A DNA stretch of 64,000 nucleotides from Agarophyton chilense (GCA_030374765.1 JARGXX010000092.1:868001-932000); one strand, 5' to 3'. Positions 32,177 through 45,559 are shown, counted from the stretch's first letter. A program made the numbers and translations. Notes: generated by a model not told the origin, from the letters alone.

Positions 32177-35100
32177 ACTTGGGAGTCTCCCCTGCGGGAG
32201 GGGCGTCTTCTAAGCCGGAGTTGAAGACGCCCGAGGCGCTCCAGCTTCGCACCCCAGCTGTGACTATCCTTTCAAGGAGAACGGCTGACACCGACGTTAA
32301 CTCGGGATACTTTAGTGTCCTTCGTCGCCCGTGGATACGGTCCCGTAATCTCCGTATTCCGGATCGAGTTATGGTAATGGCCAAGCGGAATTATAAAGTA
32401 TTCGCCGACTTCGGCCTGTCCAACCAGTTTAGGGTTCGTTAAATATCTGTCCTGGATACAGGAGCCGCTCCTAACTTAATTCATGTGGAATTGTTACCCC
32501 CGCTGCTCCAGGTCCAAGTTCGTACCGGTCCACGTTTGGATATCGCCGATGCGAACAACAACCCGCTACGGACACTGGGTACAATTTCCCTCATGGTGAG
32601 GTTAGGCTCCTATCTCGTTCAACTGGAGTTTATTGTATGCAAGTCACTTGCAGCACCAGTCATACTGGGTTGTGACTTTTGCGACCGCTTCGTGGAAGCC
32701 ATCCGTTCTCGGAATAGAACTGTGGAACTCGAAGACGGGTCTACGATCCCAATCGTTCGTAAACCCTTACAGGGAGCAGCGCGAACACGCGTCCCTCTCC
32801 CCGTCGCGCAGAAATCTGTGAAGAAGGACCCGGTGTCTACACGGGTAAAGGTTGCGAAGTCAGTGGCTATCCCGCCAGAAACCCAGGTTTGGGTCACAGT
32901 TGTTACCAAGCAAATTGGTGTGCATGTGGTACAACCGAACCCGTCTCTGTATACGCGGCGTCAACTCGCCCTTGCGAATGGGGTTGTCTCCGTGGAACCG
33001 GATAAACCTTTCAAGGTTTTGGTAGCCAACTTTGGAAAGACAACGCAGCATTTGGTCAAACACCAGATCCTGGGTTCTGTTCTTCCACACCCGCATGCGG
33101 TCGTACCTACAAAGATCTCTATCGCAGAGGTCCTTGGTGTGGCGGACACTAAGGAGGGGGAGGACACTGCCGAAATCGCGGAAGACGGTGAGCATACGAC
33201 TGCAGCTCCACACGCTGAACACTTTAAACCTCAGGAGGTTACGGCCCCTATCACAGGAGCAGACCAGACGGATCTTGTTCAGGAATTTGGAAAATGGGAT
33301 CTCAACCATGTACCCGCATCTCATCGGGAGAAGCTGAGGCACATGCTTCGTGAATTTACCCCCATCTGGGATGGATCCCTTGGAACTATTGGGATTACAG
33401 AACACTGCATCGACTTGTTACCGAACACTCGGCCTATTGCCCAACACCCTTACAGGGCTGGACCGAAAGCTCGGGAAGAGGAGAAATCTCAGGTGGAGAA
33501 GATGCTTAAAGCGGGCGTAATTGAACCTGCCCAGTCCGCTTGGGCCTCACCAGTGGTGTTAGTTCCGAAACCGGATGGATCGTGGCGTTTCTGCATCGAT
33601 TACAGACGCCTGAACGAGGTAACCATTAAGGATGTGTACCCGATCCCTCGGATGGACGAATACATCGACTCCCTTGGGAGCGCTACTGTTTTCTCTACCC
33701 TCGACGCCAATTCGGGCTACTGGCAAGTCCCTATTAGGGAGGAAGATCGAGACAAAACGGCTTTCGTGTGTCATCAAGGACTTTTCTGATTCCGGAGGAT
33801 GCCTTTTCGGTTGACAAATGCCCCCGCAACGTTTCAACGGGCGATAGACATTCTGTTGGCTCCCTTCAAGTGGAGGACGTGTCTAGTGTATTTAGACGAC
33901 ATTATTGTCTTCTCCAACAACCTGGATGATCACCTCGAACACGTCAGGGACGTAATGAAGATACTCCGCGACGCGGGAATCACCTTGAAACTCAAGAAGT
34001 GCGAGTTTTTCACCGATTTGGTTAAATATCTGGGTCATACCATCCGTCCCGGACAGCTTTCAATCGATGAAGTACGAGTGAAATCCTTGAAGGAAGCAAA
34101 ACACCCGAAAACTCAAACGGAGTTGCGATCCTTCTTAGGTCTGTGTAACGTGTATCGCCGATTCGTCCCGAACTTTGCGGATATTGCCACCCCCCTCAAC
34201 AGGCTCCTGAAGAAGGGACAACCAGTTGAACTGGAACCTTTTGGCGACGCGGAAGCGTCTTCCTTCACGGCACTGGTGAATGCCCTAACATCACCGCCAA
34301 TCTTGGCTCTACCCAATCCTGGGCTCCCTTACGAAGTGGACACCGATGCTAGTGCAAACCAAGTAGGGTGTGCACTGTTCCAATCCTCTGAGGATGGTGA
34401 ACGTCACCCTATTGGGTACTGGTCACGTTCCCTGAATGTCCATGAAAGGAACTACTCGGTCTCCGAGAAAGAATGTTTAGCCGTTGTGTGGGCCTTAGCT
34501 ACACTTCGCCCCTATCTGATGGGTACTCGTTTCAAAGTCCATACGGACCACGCATGCTTGCGTTGGCTCCTGGAGATCTCCGAACCCTCGGGCCGCCTTA
34601 TGCGCTGGCGTCTCCGACTGTCGGAATTCGACTTTGAGATCCTGTACAAGAAAGGGAAGCTGAACACTCAGGCTGATGCACTATCCCGCTTGGGAACCAC
34701 AGCGGAAACGGAACCCTACGAGGACGATGAAATCCCATGCTTTATGGAATCGGACCTCGAGGGAGGAGCTCAACCGCTAACGGATGATGTTTGTGACGAT
34801 ATACTCGTCAACGAGAGTCTGGATTCGCCGACCGGCTCTTTAACTTCGGATACTCCCGAACCTGGGCCCGCTCCCTCAAGGGCCCAGTCAACGAACTCTT
34901 ACAGAGTTACTCCCCCACCGGAGGTAATCAAGCCTCCTGGCTCTCCGCCTGAGGAGGGGGAGGAGGACTTAGTTCCTTCGCAGCACGATGTTTCGGCGTC
35001 AGCCAGTCGCCCTAACAGGGAATCTAGTTCTCACAGTGAGACGGCGAGCCCGACCGAGCCGGCGACAGAGAAGTCACAACCCCAGCGTACGGGTAGCGAC

Positions 35101-35352
35101 ATCACCGCCGACCCAGCCGAGCACGACGTCAGAAAAGATGACGAAACCTCGCCTAGGGAGAGTCGTGTGGAGAACTCCGCACCCGGAACGCCTACAGAGC
35201 CGACGATCACCCGCCGCCGCGGAAGAGACACTGAGGTGTCGCACACTCAAACCCCGCTTTCTCGGGAACGAGCTGTGTCAGCGGACCCGCACGGGGAAGA
35301 TCTCGACGACGAGGTTGACCAAATTTGGCTCTCCATTATGGAATGGGAATAG
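32173..35352 (+). pseudogene. Pol of family-1 copy B (integrase deleted)
   Basis: Co-linear with copy A pol (1,060 codons) and nearly identical to it. Protease DTGAAPNLI at about 32,455; RT with FSTLDANSGYWQVP and YLDDIIVFS; RNase H; then CGGCTCTTT joined to AACTTCGG at 34,841/34,842, the integrase deletion. TAA at 32,440-32,442 before the protease motif and TGA at 33,787-33,789 inside RT (CGA in copy C). RT and RNase H catalytic residues are retained, so the stops and the missing integrase are the main lesions. Confidence 0.88.
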
Positions 35353-35520
35353 GAACTCCTATGGAGACACTGGAACTCTCAGGAATGGGAAAGAAATGAG
35401 TGAGACCCGTCGGGGACAGCTCAGGAGAGTGCTAGGGCGTGCCTAAAGCGCCACCTCATATCCGCTTGTGGAGTGGCAACCGGCGCCCGCGCATTTATGT
35501 GGCCCACGTCGAATGGCACC

Positions 35521-35660
35521 GAGCCAATCAAAAGGCTCTGACGACCAACCGTCGCGCAACCCGCCTCACCAAGCCAATCAAAAGGCTCTGACGACCAACC
35601 GCCGCGCAACCCGCCTCACCGAGCCAATCAAAAGGCTCTGACGACCAACCGTCGCACGGC
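35521..35660 (+). repeat. 50-bp CCAAT repeats, copy B
   Basis: Units at 35,521-35,570, 35,571-35,620 and 35,621-35,660 (partial), each with AGCCAATCA. Same copy number as copy A. Confidence 0.8.
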
Positions 35661-35984
35661 GCGTTGCACCAGAGCAACCTTGGTCCCCGTAGCTCGGGTT
35701 GACGTTGAAGTCTTACCCCCCTGAGATTGGAGACGCTACCGCGTCGCGGTTTCTCAACCGTCACGGAATCTAAGAACACTGTTGTTATCGGGAAAATCTC
35801 AGCTTTAAGAAGAACCCAAAACTTGGCCGTTTTGACTCCGTAGACGGAAGTTACAACGTAGCCCACAGGCCACTCGCCGCCGTTTGGACGAAGTGCTGAG
35901 ACCCGCTCGCAACACGGAAAAGAACCCACCGGGGTGTGTCTAGGCCCTACGTTAACACCCTCAAGGGAACTAGAGCGTTCCAAG

Positions 35985-36089
35985 ATGGAAGAGAAGCCCG
36001 AACAGGGAAAAGTGTACCCGCAGGAATTCGTTATCGATCGCATCGTGCGTCACATCTACACCCCCGAGGGAGAAGTTCGCTACCAAGTC
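35985..36089 (+). pseudogene. Truncated chromodomain, copy B
   Basis: ATG 35,985 opens MEEKPEQGKVYPQEFVIDRI and reaches RYQVR, where element sequence stops. The residues after that (RSAQTMWSEM) come from the right arm. The second half of the chromodomain, including the conserved WYGFSP strand, is lost. Confidence 0.85.
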
Positions 36090-36426
36090 CGGAGATCAGC
36101 CCAGACCATGTGGAGCGAGATGTGAAGCTTTTCAAGCGATTGAAACCCGTACACAACGATGAGGTGTATCTCTTCTCTAGCCTCCTCTACTGTCCGCATC
36201 TACAACCCCTCCCTTTCATCATCCTCACTCTCGGTTTCTCCACCGTCGCTTTTTGTCCATGCCCTCCTTCTTATTTTTTCCTTATCAGTAACAGCAGGGC
36301 CTCGGCATTTACAACCACACTTTCCTCAGTCCACTTCTACCATCTGTTAGCGTACTCAGCACTGTCGTGCAATAAACATGACTATGAGATCAACTCTGTG
36401 CCGTACGCCAAGTTTCCAAACTCGCA

Positions 36427-38448
36427 CTAACGCTCATTCTGACCGTCCAGCAAAAAAGTCAGCTTTTCCTTCACAATCGGATGATGTAGAGTCAGCTCCA
36501 TAATCTCGGCCTTGGGTGTCGAGTACGACAACAAGTCAAGATCAGCAAACGCCTGCGCTTTCATGATGATTTCCATGCGCGCAGAGTACCCGTACTGGTT
36601 CTTAGGCAAGACACAACTTTTTGGCTCTGTTGATTTGAAGTTTTCACCATCTTCAACTTAGCAACTCGGGATCCAATCTTCTACGGCAGGAAGGTCGTAA
36701 GCGGCTAGAACTTTTACTTGAGATCCTTGCTTTTTCCTTTTCCTCTTCCTCATTCTTTTATCCAAACTTAAAATTGTCCTTCGAGAGAGAAAGAAACTCG
36801 CCGCCTTCATACTCGGCCATATTCATGATACTATGCTCATCAATCGGTTCCGTAAGGTGCATATTCTCGTGTCGCGTCCTTTTTTCAGCAGATTTTCGAC
36901 TAACTGAGTCTCCTGCAAAGAGTCTAGACCAGAACAAGAGTGGAAATAGATTTGGTTTAGATCTTCTCTCTTGCTATCCATGTAGACAAGCAGGGATGTC
37001 CGGTAGTTAGGATCATCCATGTCTGTCTTCAAGTTGTGGAAGCGTAACAGCTTAGCATTACGCACTCTGTTCAACGAGTTTTCGATGATGCTAGGGTAAT
37101 GGATAGTGTTAGCAATTGCTACCCCATGCACCTGCCATGAAAGACTCAGTCTTGACGAGTATAGCTGGGCCCAATTTGTGCACAGTTGTCGAATATTGCT
37201 CACATTGCTTCCCCTCCAACCTCCTTCTCAAACTCATTAAACGAAATATCATCAGTGACCCAGTTTGCTTCTCTCGCGATAGCTTGGGCGTGCCGAACCA
37301 TATGCTCCTAACTATTAAATCTAGGAAGCTCACGGGTACCGTCATTGTTAAAGGCCGCACTGCAAATTGCGCAGGCGCTCGGTCAAACCATTCCAAGTTT
37401 TCTCATGATGTATTCATCCATGTAGCCGAGGGACCGTTTTTAATTGTACACAACTGGGCTTCAAGAATTGCCCAGTATACGCATTTTCATTAGCTTACCA
37501 AATTTATTTGGCAACAAATCTTCTTTTTAAGAAGAAAACGAATTTTTTAGAACTTGAAGAGTTTGCCGTTGAAAACTATTTACTAGCCCTTGTTTCAAAA
37601 ATATATGGGAATTTAAATACATCATCGTTCCCTCTCAGATTAACGCACGAATGTAACGCAACGAAAGGATCCATAAAGACAGAATTATAAAGCTGAGGGA
37701 TACTATCCTAGTCAGATATTTCGTAAACATGTTCTATAGTTGATTTATTAATTGATAAAGGTAACGTCACAGTCGCCGACTGACATCCAATGGAAAGATG
37801 TTTCATCCGTAATTGTGAATCTTCATCATTGCGCAAGCCTAGAAAGAACCCCAGACCAATAATTGAATTTACAAATACGTCCATTTCCTGCATTTGACTT
37901 GAACCAAACCAAAACATTTTGGCATGGTCGCAAACAATTTCAACAGTAATCGGTCTTGTTTTGAGATTGACGTCTCCATATTGTGCAATATTGACTCGAT
38001 ACGTCCGAAAATTCACCAAACTCAGAATTGTTCACATACGGATTTTCACTCGCCAAATTTGAGGTGCAATGAAAATACCAAGGTCCTCGATGGCCGTATT
38101 TTTCGTAAGCAAGTCGAAGTTCTTGATTGTAGCCACAAAATGTATCGACTTTCATCGCAATTTCGGTATCGTATTTACATGTTATCATCGAGAGAGTCAT
38201 CAGTAGTCCTGTATCTTTGGGGGGAACCGAAATTGGATCGCAGCTTTACGTTGCTTCGCAAATTGTAGTAGTAGATGTTCCGATATTTTCAAGTCCATCA
38301 TGGTTGATTGAATGTAAGACTGATTTACTATGTCGCTCAAGCTTTTCATTTTTCTGAAAACAATCTCGATCTGTCTCAAATGACTATTAGAATTGCACCG
38401 TTCCGAATTCGATGTCCGTGATTCGTCTATGGTGGTATTTAAACTCAT
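36427..38448 (-). pseudogene. Decayed coding-like region, right-arm copy
   Basis: Mirror of the left-arm unknown region (22,929-24,949), minus strand, with the same chain of broken frames (for example 38,448-38,200, 38,019-37,708, 37,203-36,823, 36,609-36,427). Differences are few: two substitutions in the last frame and one extra A near 36,619 in an A-run, the only indel noted between the arms. No function assigned. Confidence 0.35.
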
Positions 38449-38776
38449 TCAATCCTTCAAGAATGCGAAATGATGCGTTCAAGTATCCTGAATACCAATG
38501 AAAAGGACGTAAAATCGTAGGATATATCCAACGATATGCCTAACCGCAGCATCATATCGACCACTCATGACGTTATCTTTGGGGTTTTCTCAAGAACATC
38601 AATTTGTACTTTTACGTTTTATGATACAAAATAATGAGCGTAGGGGGTCTGCTTCGGCAAACAGAATACCACATTTTGCGAAATAGTATCATAGATTTCT
38701 CCCAGAGAGCGCTTCTTACGTCAAACCTATCCAAATCGGGAACTTCCTCACTTACATGCTTTTCCAATTTCTTCAG

Positions 38777-39272
38777 TTTGTAATATACAACCTTTAGGCC
38801 GGATTCTCTCCAGTACTGGTCCCGATTGTAGAGGAGCGATGAGAACGGTTGAGCCCTGTAAGCCGCCGGGCCCTGAATGATCTTACAGACGCCACGTGGA
38901 CTGGTCGACCTCAGATGGACTCATGTAGACTATTAATTAATTTTAATTAGTATAATAGATTAGCATTACAGTTCTAGAGAGATCCCAGCGCCTCACCAGT
39001 ACTATTTACTTGGCTCGAGTGACGCTTCTTCCTTAGAGTAAGGTAGGCACCGTTTGGATACTAAATAACCCCCTTTGGTATATTAGTTCCACAAAGTGGT
39101 CTTCAAGCCATCGTTTCCGTAGCTCCAACCTGTAGGACTACGCACTGAATGCCAGCTTATTGCACCAAGTACTCTGGGAGTGCCGCCGTCAAAGATTCGA
39201 ACCTTTGGACCCGCTCTACCACGCTACCACTGGTCGAGACCCGTACGCTGGTCCACCCGTCATTGCGTTGCG
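38777..39272 (+). mobile_element. Family-2 3'-end remnant, right-arm copy
   Basis: Mirror of 22,105-22,600: an internal stub (about 38,817-38,923) and a 349-bp LTR version at 38,924-39,272, plus strand, facing the right-arm family-2 copy's 3' LTR. Confidence 0.75.
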
Positions 39273-41441
39273 TGGATATGTTTGTATTGTCCCTCCACTC
39301 TTCTCTGTCTTATCGAATATATGGCGCAGATAAAATCGTTCTCCGCTTCCACATCGCCACAATTGTAATGCCTCTCCAATTGTTTCTAGCTATTCCGGAA
39401 TAACCTTAAGAACTGCTGTCTTAACCGAGGAAAAAAATGCACTTGTAAGCGCATTTTGCTTAATTCGGTTGGTGGTGGGTTCGAAAAACATTTTAAACAC
39501 TTGCAATTTCCAGCTTTTCAGTCATATATGCAACTGAACGGTTCCAAGATTTCGTTTTGTGTATTCTTGGCAATTCTACGTGGATATCCGGTTGTGTGTT
39601 TCGCGATCTGTTTAGCTCCAATGCTCGCATCGGCTCTTGGAGTTCTCGTTCAATCAACATTAAGAACAGAAAAAGCTTGCTGCTGCCGTCGTTTCAAAAT
39701 GAACATGAGCCAAATCAATGCGTTCTTCACCACTTTTAGAAGCAGTTCCGAACGCTTTCATTTTCCTGCTTGTGATGGGGTCGCCAGTTTCCACTTCTTT
39801 CTAATTCTGGCATTCTTTTCACCCGATAGCTGTTTAAGGTTGTTGAGTATGCCGATGAACTTTTTAGGTTCATCAAACCGATTTTGGGGAGGAATCTTCA
39901 AACCGATTTCACTTCCTCCTCCTTGTTGAGGTTTAGGTGACCCCTTTCGTTGCATAAAGTTTTCTGGCTCGACTTGTTACTAGACAGGCAGATCCATCCC
40001 GCCCGTGCACCTAGTGCAGTGGTGTAGCTGAAGTACCGTCGGTAACCTTGTAAGATGGATTGCTACCCTTGGCGAATTAAACGTACTCGCGTGCTGTAAA
40101 GTAGAGCTGTAGAGCAAGAGAGCGTTGCCACGGGGTGGGTGATCTGCTAGTGGCGGCTTCACCGTTTTCCATATCCATTGCAAACGGCCGTAACGAGCGG
40201 GTCGAGCCGTCTATGCTCGGCGACGGCGGCGACGATGGCGACGGTGGAGGGTGACGTTGAGAAAGAATCGCTCTGGTGAGGAGGGTAGAGTAACCGTTTG
40301 TTTGTAGCTGCGATTCGAACGGCTTTGTTGTTTGAGTATCTCAGCTGGTTACATGCTTCTTCGCAGTACTTGAACACCTTTGGTGTGTTGCATTCAATTG
40401 CAGCGACTGATTCGGCAGTGACCGAGAATAATCACAAAGATTCAAGCACATCAAACACTTTTTACTCAAGTGCCTCTCTCCCTCCATCCGTACCAACAGC
40501 GCATGATAAAAAAAGCCATTTCCATTGACATGTTAAAGTTTGCCTCACAAGAGCAAGATCTAAGTAAGCGCAAATTATTTATCTACTTGTGCAGATGCAC
40601 CTTTCCGTTGCCACAATCTGTGGGTTGCACTTGAAGAGATTTTGCGAGACTGACCAGGAACAACCGTCGAATAACTTAGCTAAAGCCCTGAGTCTTTCCA
40701 GAGTGCTTCATTTGCCACTTCTCGCGGTTCTTAGGAAGAGCTTGCGTCTCTGGAACTGGAATCCGGACAGAGAAAAGCTAGAAAAGGCTTGAGATCTAAA
40801 GGGGTTGCATTGAAGGTAGATTGAAAATTGTGATTGATGTGGTGTAAACCAAAACAGTAGCGAGGGGGTGTAAGACCTGACGGTTGTAGGTAGCTCCGGA
40901 TTTGTTAGACCTACGAGGAGGAGATAGGGGATACTATTCAGATGTGGCAGCACCACGAATTGAAGGGTGCAACAGGAACGGCGGGCTCACTGAAACCATG
41001 TTGGTAGACGATGATGCACAGCGCACGTGGGCCTGGGAAACTATAAGGACACTAGGCGCACTTTATGGTCGACTGTAGAAACCAAAAGGGGTAACAGTAG
41101 TCTAGTAGATGCTTATGTTTACAATAGTGACAGGGATGGCCATGCTTGGTGAAGATATATATCTCACCAGCCGCCCGACCTACGATGGCACTCCTCGCCG
41201 CGTGGCCACGAGAAGGTGCACTTGGGATGTACCGCCCTACACATCCACCCCGTCGGTGAGTTGAAGCTCACACGACTTTTGGACGTATATAGGGACACTC
41301 TTTGGATATGCGTCCAGTTTGTATAAAGAATCAACGATTTTAATGCTGAAACCTTGTAATGGGGACAGATTCCCGACCGGTGTTAAGCGATTTTTTGCCA
41401 TGGAGATACACTTTGTTTTTTCGACGTCGTCGTGATATTCA
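39273..41441. other. Non-element segment, right-arm copy
   Basis: Mirror of 19,936-22,104. The possible lysine-rich fragment lies on the minus strand here (about 39,426-39,955). No gene recognised elsewhere. Confidence 0.45.
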
Positions 41442-41834
41442 TCAGGCCTTGATTGACAAGTACAATAATTTGAGAGGGCCGTAGATGGTTGTTACGTATG
41501 GTTTTTCCTGCCATATGCCTCCTGCAGGGAGTATTCGGTATACTTTACCACGCACTGATTTCTTGGGAACATTTTCGAATAGACAGGGTTGCATAATATC
41601 GATTTCGTCGCTACTGGTATCACTAGAGTCGGTGCTGCTTGAAAACAGACCGGACGTACGGGAGTTTTTGACAGTTACAAGCGGTTGTTTTCCTGTAGAG
41701 ATACATCGATTGACGAAATTGGTTTTCTTCGCGTCGTATATGATGAGGTTTGCTTCATATAGGGGCTCTTCACGAATGAGATTGACTAAAGCTAGAGTTC
41801 GATTTGTGTGAGGGGAAAAATACGGTTGGAACAA
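41442..41834 (-). other. 130-codon open frame, right-arm copy
   Basis: Mirror of the frame at 19,543-19,935 with one substitution (Thr for Pro in DAKKTNFVNR). Unknown; no early ATG. Confidence 0.3.
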
Positions 41835-42632
41835 GAGAAGGGGCTACATTTCTCGAAGTTCGTAGAAAGGGCGCGAGGATTTGTGATACGATGCGCTAAA
41901 CAAGGGGGATAGCGAAGAGCGAAGGGTCGGAGCGCCAGAAGGGGAAACAGCAATGTCAACTTTGGCGAGGCGCCTGGCCTAATTACAGCGGAGCTACGAC
42001 TTCTCGCCGAACCACCGCACACGTGCATCGCACGACTTGGAAGTACCTACCACCATGAAAACCCGTTCCGTTTGCAGCGTCTGGTTTTCAACACAGAGTA
42101 CAACATGAAGTCCCAATCGGGGGTGTCTGAAACCTTCAATATGGAAGATCAATCCGTGAATAACGCTCAAGTGCAATTTACCGGATCACATTTCAAGTTT
42201 CTAACTCCCAGGCGTTCACAACAGCGGCTTTATGAACGGAATATGATTCTCTCTTACTGATCTGGATTTTTGTTTGATTCTTGTGTAGAGAAATCTGAAA
42301 TGGGGAAATATCTCTTGGGTATTCGAGTCTGGCTCTAGCGAAGAGGGGTAACTCAGCGAACGAGCCTCCGTGCCACCGATTCGTGGGTGTAAGACCACAG
42401 TGGTTCAGACAATACCTACGAATAAAATGAAACCAGGAAAAGGGGAAGATTCAAAGGGAGATCCAAGAACAAATATATTCCGTGGACAACAGCAAAATGT
42501 AGGGCGAAAATGTAGGGCGAAATAGAACACACGACCAAGCGTGCAGACCTATGAAAGGGGTATCCATACTAGATAAGCGAAATAAAGACGGGTAAAAACA
42601 ACCCGATACAAGGGCGGTGTACTGTCCTAAAC
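41835..42632. other. Non-element sequence beside family-2 3' LTR
   Basis: Mirror of 18,745-19,542; no gene recognised. Confidence 0.4.
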
Positions 42633-42981
42633 TGCAACGCAATGACTGGTGGGTCAGCGTACGGGTCTCGACCCGTGGTAGCGTGGTAGAGCGGGTCCTA
42701 AGGTTCGAATCCATGACAGCGGCACTCCCAGAGTATTTGGTGGAATAGGCTGGCGTTTACTGCGTAGTCCTACAGGTTAAAGCTACGGAAACGATGGCTT
42801 AAAGAGCAAAGGGTGGAACTTATATACCACAGGGGGTTATTTAGTATCCTAACGGTGCCTACCTTAATCTATGGGAAAAGTGTCACCCAAGCCAGGTAAA
42901 TAGTACTGGCGAGGCGCTGGGATCCCCCTGGCACTGTATTGCTAATCTATTACACTAATTAATATTAATTAATAATCTACA
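42633..42981 (-). repeat. 3' LTR of family-2 right copy
   Basis: 349 bp, mirror of 18,396-18,744; TATATAAG box at 42,819-42,826 on the minus strand. Confidence 0.83.
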
Positions 42982-43467
42982 TGAGTCCACCTGAGGTTGA
43001 CCCGTACACGTGTCACCTGCAAGATCCTTCAGGGCCCGGCGGCTTACCGGGCTCAACCGTTATTATCGCTTCTTCACATATCTCCCTCCTTAGGATTCTA
43101 CCGTCACGGCGAAGTCCAGATGGTTTCATATCTGCTCCAGGGGACGCGTGCACTTCATTGCTCCCGGTACCATTGGGTGTGGCGGTACGTCGCGTCGTCA
43201 CCGCCTGTGGAGATGCGTGAGTCGATCATTGGCGCCGAAGGGGAATTCATTTTCCTAAGGATTGGAACTGTCACGCGCCGTGAGCGCTGGCCATAGGTGA
43301 ATCGCCGGCGTATTCCTCGCGTCGCGTTGCCGAGACGGTCCGTTGGGTTCTTCCTTCGTCTCCGTTCTTCCCTCGGCGACCCTCCGCGCTTTGTTCACCG
43401 TGGTTCACGCCTGTAAGTCTGTTCGGGTCAACTCCGTTACTTCGTCTTTTCCTCGAAGTACCTCTCC

Positions 43468-43502
43468 ATTGGTTGCGTGCGATGCCGAATTAACCTTATA
43501 AG
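43468..43502 (+). promoter_or_regulatory. Possible promoter of the antisense gene, right copy
   Basis: ATTGG at 43,469-43,473 and TTATAAG at 43,496-43,502, about 95 bases before ATG 43,596. Same arrangement as in the left arm. Confidence 0.3.
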
Positions 43503-43595
43503 CCCGCCGGATACCCCGTACTTCCTTCGGACTATGTCGCCTCCACCGGCTCTCCCATCTATTTCCCGGCGGACCACCCTGGGACCAGCGGTAAC

Positions 43596-45559
43596 ATGAC
43601 CTCAAACAACCCAGCGGGGAGCTCTTCGGGATACCAAGTTGCTTACGAGCGTCCGGGGGACCCCTATGACCATACCATCGGAAGAAACACGCGGGCAGTG
43701 CCTCATGCCGTTCTGCCGTCCTCAGTGGCAGAATAACAAAGGGTTTGCCACATGTATGTGGACGCCCGAAGGTTTGCCAAGATACCCGACTTCCGGAGGG
43801 GCGGCAAGAACGCGCGCAGCGTCTCATGGTATAACCGATTGTGGCATTGTCCTGTAGATCCGCGTTCGGCGATGCGATGTTGCACACTCGTCCAAGCGGA
43901 CATGCCGTACGTCCCCTCCTAGGGAGAACCCGACTACCAGTTCAGGGTGAAAAAACTTCTTTCCGACCCATACACGGACTTTATCTCACCTCATGCGCGC
44001 TTTCCTCCGGCTGATCACAAGTTCTTTGCGCTTATGTACTTCCAGCCACCGTATGACCACTTTTTATGGATGTCCAACCGGGTCTATTGGAACGAGATGC
44101 ACAAGCCCGATGGTCGTCTTCGTCAATCCCTGGGGTTCTTCTTTTGTTGGCACCAGGTGGAGATTCACGACATGAGCGCCCCCAAACGCATTCCGTTGTA
44201 CCGTTCCCTGCCGCAGGAGGATGAGAACCAATGGGGCGTGTATTGGCGTGTCTCGTCGCTCTTTTTGGCTCCCACGCCTTCCGTAGTGGCGAACCACTCG
44301 TCCCAACTCATGGTCGCTGACCATGACCGAAGGTCCGCACTGTCCTGGCATGTGCTATTCGTCGAGTTCGGCAAGATGTTCCTTATGGCGTTTCCGGATA
44401 CCGTGAAATACGGAATCCTGGTAATTTCCGTTGGCAGGATTGGAGGGTGTGGTACGATGAGAACATACCCGGTCCTCGAGGTCGCCTGATCCCACTCCTG
44501 GACATCATGATCCGATTCCTAAGGAGCCTGGGCATACAAAACATCGTCCGTAGGACTCAGTTCGACGTCGAAGAGACCGATGCCTTTTTGGATCATGTCC
44601 TGCAGGTGGAGTGGACCAAGACTCCCGGGTTCCTTTGGTATGACTAAGATAACGACTCATTCACGCCGATTCCGCTGCATGATCAGGGTCGGAACGACGC
44701 CCGGGCATATCCCGCCAAGCCCTTGAGAAATCAACCATCGGACATTCCGAGGCGTCAAGTGCCCGACTATTATCCGAAGGCCATTGGTTTCGATCCTCAT
44801 TGCTTCGGGACTGATGTGGAAGCCGCTCCGTTAGTTCCTGCTGGCATGTACGAAGGAGAATCCTTTGGGGAAGATCCCTTCGTCTTACCCGTGGAGGGCG
44901 TTCATCCTCCGGTTGAGTCCGCCGTTGTATCGCCAACCGGTTCTCCTCCTTCAGCTCCTCCGGGCGCTGCTCCTCAGGATGAGCTCTCGTATGAACCGCC
45001 CGTCGCCCAAGTGACTATTCCTCCTGGTGAGGTTACTGTGGAAACCTAAAGTCCTGTAGGCCAGGCACTTGCTCAGACGTCGACCGGGGGTGTCGACATC
45101 GCTCCGCCCTCTCCGTTGGTCCAATTTCCTGCTTCGGTCACGGCTGCCACCGCGGATCTCCATCATGCCTGCCGTACCGTTGGTATCACGGCCTCGATGG
45201 ACATTACAACAGTCCTGAGGGAAGCATGCTTCTGGGCGCGTCGCTCGGCTCGCTACGCCACGGTTGTCCAACACGGTCTGGACCTGCAGACCGCCATGGT
45301 CAATATCCTGCAGCAGAATGCGCAGGAGACGTTTCAGAGGGTTACTGCCGACTTGGATCCCCGATATGGTCTAAATTTGAGTGACCGGGAGGCTTCCGAT
45401 GGTGGCAATAGTTCCTCAGGTGAATCTCCCCCGAAAATGCGTGCTCGGCTCGCTGGGGACGGTCCTAGTGGTCCAGTTCGCTCCTCGGGTGACCCTAGTC
45501 TCGTTTTCGCTCCTGCTGGTTCTAATGATGACGACGGAGTTACTCCTGCGCCGCCTTAG
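43596..45559 (+). pseudogene. Antisense gene of family-2 right copy (unknown protein)
   Basis: Reads plus-strand here and is easiest to follow: ATG 43,596 (MTSNNPAGSSSGYQ), TAA at about 43,734, then YVDARRFAKIPDFRRGGKNA, TAG at about 43,920, then an open stretch to 44,489 with DYQFRVKKLLSDPYTDF, WHQVEIHDMSAPKRIPLY and ALSWHVLFVEFGKMFLM. A frame change near 44,440 leads into DWRVWYDENIPGPRGR; TAA at 44,645 and 45,047; the end is Ser/Pro/Gly-rich. Left-to-right differences are a few substitutions (Ser/Leu, Lys/Gln, Gly/Arg, Ile/Thr). No signal peptide or membrane segment is obvious. It could be an accessory gene of the element or a captured host gene; unknown. Confidence 0.6.

Larger units (their letters stand above)
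29003..36089 (+). mobile_element. Family-1 retrotransposon, copy B (3'-truncated)
   Basis: 5' LTR, gag, integrase-less pol, CCAAT repeats and the first 35 codons of the chromodomain, then an abrupt end at 36,089 where the inverted right arm starts. Its 5' flank (ATTAGTACAGTG) differs from copy C's (ACTAACCAT), so it is a separate insertion. Its 3' half (about 32,485-36,089) is nearly identical to copy A, its 5' half is not. Confidence 0.92.

Noticed and set aside
35521-35660. CRISPR-like array
   Set aside because: Units are contiguous 50-bp tandem repeats without unique spacers, in a eukaryotic retroelement.
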